Origin: an uncultured Clostridia bacterium
GTDB lineage: Bacteria; Bacillota; Clostridia; Christensenellales; Borkfalkiaceae
Direction of reading: 5' to 3'
Length of the DNA stretch: 9,046 bases
NCBI GenBank assembly: GCA_937920115.1
Contig: CALGVF010000301.1
Span: 1-9,046 of the forward strand
Shown here: in pieces, positions 5,838 to 9,046 of the stretch
Position numbering within the stretch: position 1 is the stretch's first letter
Layout: each line of letters opens with the position of its first letter
Notes under the pieces: generated by a model
Database searches by the model: none
What the model was told of the DNA's origin: nothing
What the model saw: only the letters and a program-made list of their open reading frames with translations
Position numbers and translations under genes: made by a program

Positions 5838-6983
5838 TCACTCGGTCATAATGCTTTTTATCGTCAGTTTTCTTACGCGAAGCGAATACAGATACGTTGT
5901 CAATTCATAGACAACGACAAACAATACGAACGTGACGAGACACGCTTTTATATCGAAAGTATACGACGGCACGTTCTGAACGTTCGCAAATACGACCGCC
6001 ACCATAAATTTCAACAAACCGTACTGATAAGCGGAACCGATTACAAAACCGATAAACGCCACGGGGCGATACGCTCCGAATACGTAACGACCGCAAACGC
6101 CGTTTTCGTAGCCAAACGCTTTCATTATCGCTATTCTCTTCGCATTGCCTTTAACCACGCTCGAAAGAGACAGAAACAATGTGACGAACGCCAAAATCAA
6201 ACCGATAGCCAAAATCATATACGCGAAAGTTTCGGCGGCGAGCGTATTCATAGAATAGGACATCTGAACCATTGCCGAAAAGCAGAACGCCGAAAACGCC
6301 ACGAAAAACACGAGCGATTTTTTATTTTTAAGCGTTCCTATAAATAAACTTTTCAAAAACGCGTAGTTATTATCGTTTCTTTTCCTGTTTTTGACTTTAT
6401 CCGCCTGCCTTTCAAACAGTAAATTCATTACGGGGGTTTTCAATTTTATATACGCGAACGCCACCGAAACGCAGGCGAACGCCGCGGCGGGAGCAGCGGT
6501 CAACAATAAACAAAGCGACGGGTGAAACTTCACCGAAACGGCGGGAACGGACGATTGAAAATCGGGCGTCTGAGCCTTATAAAACTTCGGAAGATACGAG
6601 TATCCCGCCGCAAAGCCGACCACGCAACCGACGAGAACGGACAGCCCGAAAACCCAAAAATATTTAGCGATTTTCATATCCGAATAACCTATCGCTTTCA
6701 GTATTCCGAGTTCTTTGCCGTGCGTTTCTACGTAATTTTTAACGTAAAAAAGAAGCATTACGACCGAGGTTATGACAAGACAACCGCCCGAAACGCCCGC
6801 CACCATTCTACCCATAAGTACCTGAGCGTCGTACATAGCCTTGCCCGCTTCCGTCGTTACTTCGTCTTTTATCGCCGCGATGTCGATATTATAGTTAAGA
6901 AAAAGAGTACACACAAAAACCGCACAGCACGCGATTATCGAAATTCCGAATAATTTGAGGATATCTTTCACGCCGATAAGCAT
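5838..6983 (-). CDS. ABC transporter permease with two FtsX domains
   Basis: This 381-residue membrane protein is the permease partner of the ATPase just upstream in transcription order. An N-terminal helix lies at about 11-30. The first FtsX unit spans about 60-180 with the cytoplasmic motif KELGILKAIGYSDMKIAKYF. The second spans about 220-370, with KRIAIMKAFGYENGVCGRY at the same place. I count about eight membrane helices. The large extracellular domain of MacB or BceB is absent: only about 30 residues follow helix 1, so this is a compact form. FtsX-type transporters usually export peptides or lipids, or relay mechanical force, rather than import. ATG at 6983 lies four bases after the ATPase stop, preceded by a loose GGGTGGTGA ribosome site. 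Substrate unknown. Confidence 0.82.
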   Translation of the reverse strand: MLIGVKDILKLFGISIIACCAVFVCTLFLNYNIDIAAIKDEVTTEAGKAMYDAQVLMGRMVAGVSGGCLVITSVVMLLFYVKNYVETHGKELGILKAIGYSDMKIAKYFWVFGLSVLVGCVVGFAAGYSYLPKFYKAQTPDFQSSVPAVSVKFHPSLCLLLTAAPAAAFACVSVAFAYIKLKTPVMNLLFERQADKVKNRKRNDNNYAFLKSLFIGTLKNKKSLVFFVAFSAFCFSAMVQMSYSMNTLAAETFAYMILAIGLILAFVTLFLSLSSVVKGNAKRIAIMKAFGYENGVCGRYVFGAYRPVAFIGFVIGSAYQYGLLKFMVAVVFANVQNVPSYTFDIKACLVTFVLFVVVYELTTYLYSLRVRKLTIKSIMTE

Positions 6984-6987
6984 AATA

Positions 6988-7680
6988 TCACCACCCTATT
7001 TCGTAGGCGGTTTTCCGCTTTAAGTTCGCGTAAATCTCGGAAATTTCGCCGCTGTTCATTTTTATAACTTTGTCCGCAGTCTCCGCGATATTCCCGTTAT
7101 GCGTAACCATAACTACGGTGAAACCGCGTTCTATTTGTAATTTACAGATATAGTCGAGTATCTGCCGACCCGTTTTTTCGTCGAGAGCCCCCGTAGGCTC
7201 GTCGAGAAACAAATATTTCGGCTTTTTCGCAATCGCCCGAGCAATCGCGACTCTCTGCTGTTCGCCGCCCGAGAGTTCGGACGGATATTTTTTCAGTTTG
7301 TCCGAAAGTCCCACCGCTTCTATTACCTCTTTATAATCGGCGTTGCCCGCAAGGTCGGCTCCCATGCGAACGTTCTTTTCCACGGTCATATCGGGCAGAA
7401 GGTAGTACTGCTGAAAGATAAACCCTATATTATCCTTGCGAAATTTAGTCAATTCTTTATCCGAAAACGCCGTAATGTCCGTATCTTCGTATTTAATTTT
7501 TCCGTCGTCTACCCGTTCGAGACCCGACAGGCAATTCAAAAGGGTGGACTTGCCCGAACCCGAAGCCCCCAAAATCACGACGAACTCGCCGCTTTTAATC
7601 TGCAAATCGACGCCCTTTAAAACCTCGGTTTTATTTTCGCCGTAGCCGTACGACTTCCTTATTCCCGCCGCTTCAATCAT
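6988..7680 (-). CDS. ABC transporter ATP-binding protein (LolD/MacB type)
   Basis: The protein has 230 residues and the full ATPase set: Walker A GASGSGKST (38-46), Q-loop Gln90 in FIFQQ, signature LSGGEQQ (136-142), Walker B YLFLDEP (156-162) and switch histidine His194 in MVTHN. The FQQYYLLPDMTV stretch after the Q-loop is typical of the LolD/MacB/FtsE group that pairs with FtsX-type permeases. It therefore powers the permease encoded next. ATG at 7680 overlaps the last 8 bases of the TetR gene, and its ribosome site AAGGAG (eight bases upstream) lies inside that gene, so the three genes are tightly coupled. Confidence 0.93.
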   Translation of the reverse strand: MIEAAGIRKSYGYGENKTEVLKGVDLQIKSGEFVVILGASGSGKSTLLNCLSGLERVDDGKIKYEDTDITAFSDKELTKFRKDNIGFIFQQYYLLPDMTVEKNVRMGADLAGNADYKEVIEAVGLSDKLKKYPSELSGGEQQRVAIARAIAKKPKYLFLDEPTGALDEKTGRQILDYICKLQIERGFTVVMVTHNGNIAETADKVIKMNSGEISEIYANLKRKTAYEIGW

Positions 7681-8245
7681 TGTCCGTCTCCTTTTCGTAC
7701 CGAAGTTTTAACCCCTCGTACACGTCGGTTAAGGCGGACGATACGAACGATTCGTCCCATTCGAGATAGTTCGTCGCTATCATAGAGGCGATTCCGTGAA
7801 CATATACCCACATTTGCAAATAAAAAAGTTTCGCTTTATCCTCGCCTACGGCGACTTGCTTTGAAACGAGTTTTACGAGTTCGTCCATTTCGTCCGCGTA
7901 TTCCTTTTCGGAGTCGCCCGAGCGGTCACGCATAAACAGAAGTTTGAAAAGTTCCTTTTCCTCTCTCGCGAACCGAACATAAGCCATTCCGCTCGATTTA
8001 TACCTGTTATATTTACCGCTTTCGAGTTCTTTTTTCCTATACGACTGATAAACTTCGTTCGCCGCTTTAATAATCGCCCGTTGAACTTCCGACATATTCT
8101 CGAATTGCCCGAATATCGGGCGAGACGAAGTTCCGAGTTTTTCGCCGAGCGTTCGGGCTGAAACGGCTGAGAACCCCTTTTCCCTCGTCAAATCGAGGGC
8201 GGCTTTTGTAATTTCTTCTTTCGTAAACAAAAAATCTCTCGGCAT
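7673..8245 (-). CDS. TetR/AcrR-family repressor with WHG-type C-terminal domain
   Basis: The 190-residue protein has a TetR N-terminal DNA-binding domain at about 8-56, with helix-turn-helix AVSARTLGEKLGTSSRPIFGQF at roughly 27-48. The C-terminal ligand/dimer domain carries WVYVHGIA (146-153), the W-x-x-x-H-G pattern of the WHG group. It is the first gene of the regulator-ATPase-permease operon and probably represses that operon, itself included, until a ligand (likely the transporter's substrate) binds. ATG 8245 is preceded by GGGAGAA at good spacing. The operon has one promoter, at full consensus, with a double palindrome just downstream of the -10 box. Confidence 0.9.
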   Translation of the reverse strand: MPRDFLFTKEEITKAALDLTREKGFSAVSARTLGEKLGTSSRPIFGQFENMSEVQRAIIKAANEVYQSYRKKELESGKYNRYKSSGMAYVRFAREEKELFKLLFMRDRSGDSEKEYADEMDELVKLVSKQVAVGEDKAKLFYLQMWVYVHGIASMIATNYLEWDESFVSSALTDVYEGLKLRYEKETDND

Positions 8246-8264
8246 ATAAAATTCTCCCGAATTA

Positions 8265-8298
8265 AAAATTACAAATGTAACGTTACACCTGTAATTTT
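8265..8298. promoter_or_regulatory. Double palindromic operator of the TetR-ABC operon
   Basis: TTACAAATGTAA (8269-8280) and TTACACCTGTAA (8283-8294) are two 12-base palindromes, each TTACA-NN-TGTAA, separated by CG. Together they form a larger palindrome, 8265-8298, broken only at the NN bases, with the perfect core TGTAACGTTACA at its centre. It begins right after the -10 box and covers the transcription start. The repeat spacing of 14 bases could seat two TetR dimers. TACA-NN-TGTA sites are also known for BlaI/MecI/CopY repressors, but no such gene is present. The link to the adjacent TetR gene is inferred. Confidence 0.78.
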
Positions 8299-8327
8299 AT
8301 TATATTCCGTTCGATTTATATTGTCAA
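8299..8327 (-). promoter_or_regulatory. Full-consensus sigma-A promoter of the TetR-ABC operon
   Basis: The minus strand reads TTGACA (8327-8322), 17 bases, TATAAT (8304-8299), exact at both boxes. Start near 8292, inside the operator. Confidence 0.87.
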
Positions 8328-8368
8328 TTAAAAATACGCCTTTCAGCCGAAAATTTATCGGTCGGCGA

Positions 8369-8506
8369 TTATTTGTTTCGTATGAAACCTTTTTCGTCGA
8401 CGTATTCGGGGTAATGTGTCGCTATTTTGTTTTTTATTTCTTTTTCGCACTCTTCGGAATATAAAGCGAGACAATTTCTGTCAAATATTAAATCTTCGTT
8501 TTTTAT
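8369..8506 (-). CDS. Small 45-residue protein gene with ATA as its only possible start
   Basis: I do not recognise the product. The frame runs from ATA at 8504-8506 to TAA at 8369-8371. It encodes 45 charged residues: KNEDLIFDRNCLALYSEECE, then KEIKNKIATHYPEYVDEKG, then FIRNK. There is no ATG, GTG or TTG in the frame. A good promoter (8527-8555) and a clear AAAGGAGA site (8520-8513) lie just upstream, and the ATA sits seven bases after GGAG, where a start codon belongs. The likely explanations are a true ATA start (rare) or an ATG-to-ATA mutation that silences the gene. A weak hairpin (GCCGA 8346-8350 with TCGGC 8362-8366) followed by a short T run lies downstream. Composition, with Glu/Lys-rich helix and no stop, looks coding. 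Confidence 0.5.
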   Translation of the reverse strand: MKNEDLIFDRNCLALYSEECEKEIKNKIATHYPEYVDEKGFIRNK

Positions 8507-8526
8507 AGGCGGTCTCCTTTGATATC

Positions 8527-8555
8527 ATTGTAGCATAATTTTTACTGTTTTTCAA
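8527..8555 (-). promoter_or_regulatory. Sigma-A promoter of the small ATA-start gene
   Basis: The minus strand carries TTGAAA (8555-8550), 17 bases, TACAAT (8532-8527). The predicted start near 8520 places the AAAGGAGA ribosome site at the very 5' end of the message, leaving almost no leader. Confidence 0.65.
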
Positions 8556-8583
8556 TGAAAATGCCGTATTTAGAGATAAAAGC

Positions 8584-8688
8584 ATGATAAAAATATATTT
8601 TCACACCAACGAACCGTGGAAAACTCTTGAATACTGCAATTCGTTAGCCGAGAGAGATTCGACAAGAAATTACGAAAAACGGCTGTAA
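8584..8688 (+). CDS. Possible 34-residue protein or gene remnant
   Basis: ATG 8584 to TAA 8688 gives 34 residues, beginning MIKIYFHTNEPWKTLEYCNS and ending in RNYEKRL. It belongs to no family I recognise, though the residue mix looks protein-like. Its ATG overlaps the stop of a ten-codon frame starting at 8555 (ATGA overlap). The ribosome site is weak (AGAG) and I see no clear promoter. Its last eight codons, stop included, are tandemly duplicated. It could be the surviving tail of a longer gene. Confidence 0.3.
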   Translation: MIKIYFHTNEPWKTLEYCNSLAERDSTRNYEKRL

Positions 8689-8712
8689 AGAAATTACGAA
8701 AAACGGCTGTAA
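8665..8712. repeat. Exact 24-bp tandem duplication upstream of the tRNA
   Basis: Segments 8665-8688 and 8689-8712 are identical over 24 bases. The unit starts AGAAATTACG and ends GGCTGTAA, so it holds seven codons plus the stop of the small plus-strand frame. Because 24 is a multiple of three, the second copy stays in frame behind the stop. Confidence 0.9.
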
Positions 8713-8716
8713 ACCG

Positions 8717-8746
8717 CTTGCAAAATTTGCAAGAAAGTAGTAATAT
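8717..8746 (+). promoter_or_regulatory. tRNA-Gly promoter overlapping an inverted repeat
   Basis: TTGCAA (8718-8723), 17 bases, TAATAT (8741-8746) gives a start near 8753, 14 bases before the tRNA. The -35 box lies in a perfect inverted repeat, CTTGCAAA (8717-8724) and TTTGCAAG (8726-8733), around a single A. The repeat may be chance, since the sequence is AT-rich. Confidence 0.55.
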
Positions 8747-8766
8747 ATATAAGCAAACGGAAAAAT

Positions 8767-8840
8767 GCGGGCGTAGTTTAGTGGTAAAATATGGGCTTCC
8801 CAAGCCTAGGTTGCGGGTCCGATTCCCGTCGCCCGCTCCA
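8767..8840 (+). tRNA. tRNA-Gly, anticodon CCC (reads GGG)
   Basis: The 74-base cloverleaf is complete. The acceptor is GCGGGCG paired with CGCCCGC, with discriminator T and an encoded CCA at 8838-8840. The D arm is GTTT-AGTGGTA-AAAT with G18G19. The anticodon stem TGGGC/GCCTA holds the loop TTCCCAA, which sets anticodon CCC. The T stem GCGGG/CCCGT closes the loop TCCGATT. Closely similar in layout to E. coli tRNA-Gly(CCC) as I recall it. One oddity is C in place of the nearly universal T at position 55 of the T loop, which normally pairs with G18 as pseudouridine. Its 3' end overlaps the long inverted repeat that follows. Confidence 0.93.
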
Positions 8841-8884
8841 CTCGTCCGAGAAAAACGCTTGTTTTTCTCGGACGAGTGGAGCGG
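8833..8884. repeat. 24-bp perfect inverted repeat starting inside the tRNA 3' end
   Basis: Arms 8833-8856 and 8861-8884 pair without a mismatch around the loop GCTT. The left arm includes the last eight bases of the tRNA (CCGCTCCA), so the right arm is an inverted copy of the tRNA end plus its trailer. In RNA it could compete with the acceptor stem. It lacks a T run after the stem, so it is not a standard terminator; the only T run is inside the right arm. Confidence 0.88.
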
Positions 8885-9046
8885 ACTCCTCAGGGAAGCG
8901 GAACAAAAATCGCCTGCGATTTTCTGAACGTATTTTGCGAAGCAAAATTCCGACGAACGTCGGTTTCCCGTCGCCCGCGACGAATAATTGTAAACGCTTG
9001 TTTTTCTCGGACGAGTGGAGCGGACTCCTCAGGGAAGCGGAACAAA
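8853..9046. repeat. Direct repeat of 139-bp period, second copy cut by the window end
   Basis: Segment 8853-8907 recurs exactly at 8992-9046, 55 bases up to the last base of the window, so the true repeat is longer. The unit begins AAACGCTTG, contains the inverted copy of the tRNA end (8861-8884; 9000-9023) and then GGACTCCTCAGGGAAGCGG. In the same register the 14 bases TTCCCGTCGCCCGC of the tRNA (8823-8836) recur in direct orientation at 8965-8978. The array therefore looks built from tRNA-end sequence plus an unknown element. Confidence 0.85.
8906..8982. repeat. Chain of four perfect short hairpins inside the 139-bp repeat unit
   Basis: In order: AAAATCGC/GCGATTTT (8906-8913, 8916-8923; loop CT), ATTTTGC/GCAAAAT (8932-8938, 8942-8948; loop GAA), CCGACG/CGTCGG (8950-8955, 8958-8963; loop AA) and CGTCGC/GCGACG (8969-8974, 8977-8982; loop CC). 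With the long repeat before them nearly all of 8833-8982 is paired. No coding frame explains this pattern. Confidence 0.8.

Noticed and set aside
8570..8803. 77-codon minus-strand frame across the tandem repeat and into the tRNA
   Set aside because: It overlaps the tRNA, is Phe/Cys-rich through the 24-bp repeat, and has no ribosome site.
8718..8927. Plus-strand frame covering the tRNA and the inverted repeat
   Set aside because: It reads through a well-formed tRNA gene and hairpins; composition is not protein-like.
8823..8978. Direct copies of tRNA end sequence read as attL/attR of an integrative element
   Set aside because: Only 142 bases separate the copies, the second lacks the last tRNA bases, and no integrase gene is in the window. 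It remains possible if the contig extends to one.
8853..9046. Repeats at the right end considered as a CRISPR array
   Set aside because: Only two copies are visible, the 139-bp period is far too long, there are no unique spacers of 30-40 bases and no cas gene.

Overview
The window looks like part of a chromosome from a spore-forming-lineage Bacillota, most probably a gut-type member of class Clostridia. Four things point there: a sigma-G-type sigma factor next to a YlmC/YmxH-family sporulation gene, sigma-A promoters close to consensus (TTGACA, a 17-base gap, TATAAT), AGGAG-type ribosome binding sites, and mid-GC coding sequence rich in TCG, CGA, ACG and GCG codons. Placement below class is a guess. 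Nothing marks it as phage or plasmid.

Layout. Positions 1-462 hold the 3' end of a plus-strand gene with two DUF1508 (YegP) modules. It meets a minus-strand P-loop kinase-like gene across a shared terminator. Behind that lie, all on the minus strand, a membrane-anchored C39-like cysteine protease with a consensus promoter and a palindrome over its -35 box, and a FucO-type lactaldehyde/1,2-propanediol dehydrogenase with its own promoter and terminator. Next comes a minus-strand unit: a PAP2 phosphatase, then a sigma-G gene reduced to regions 3 and 4, then ylmC. A divergently transcribed flavodoxin (5199-5672) has its own promoter and terminator. From 8327 to 5838 runs a self-contained minus-strand operon, TetR regulator - ABC ATPase - FtsX-type permease, with a large double palindrome just downstream of its -10 box.

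The right end (8341-9046) is the least ordinary part. It holds a 45-codon reading frame with a good promoter and ribosome binding site but ATA as the only possible start, a short plus-strand frame whose last eight codons are tandemly duplicated, and tRNA-Gly(CCC). The tRNA 3' end is the first part of a 24-bp perfect inverted repeat. It leads into a 139-bp-period direct repeat built from a chain of perfect hairpins, which runs off the window.

Most genes are ordinary housekeeping or accessory genes. The two observations most worth following are the beheaded sigG fused into a PAP2-ylmC transcription unit and the tRNA-anchored hairpin repeat. No complete new defence or mobile system can be shown from this window alone.
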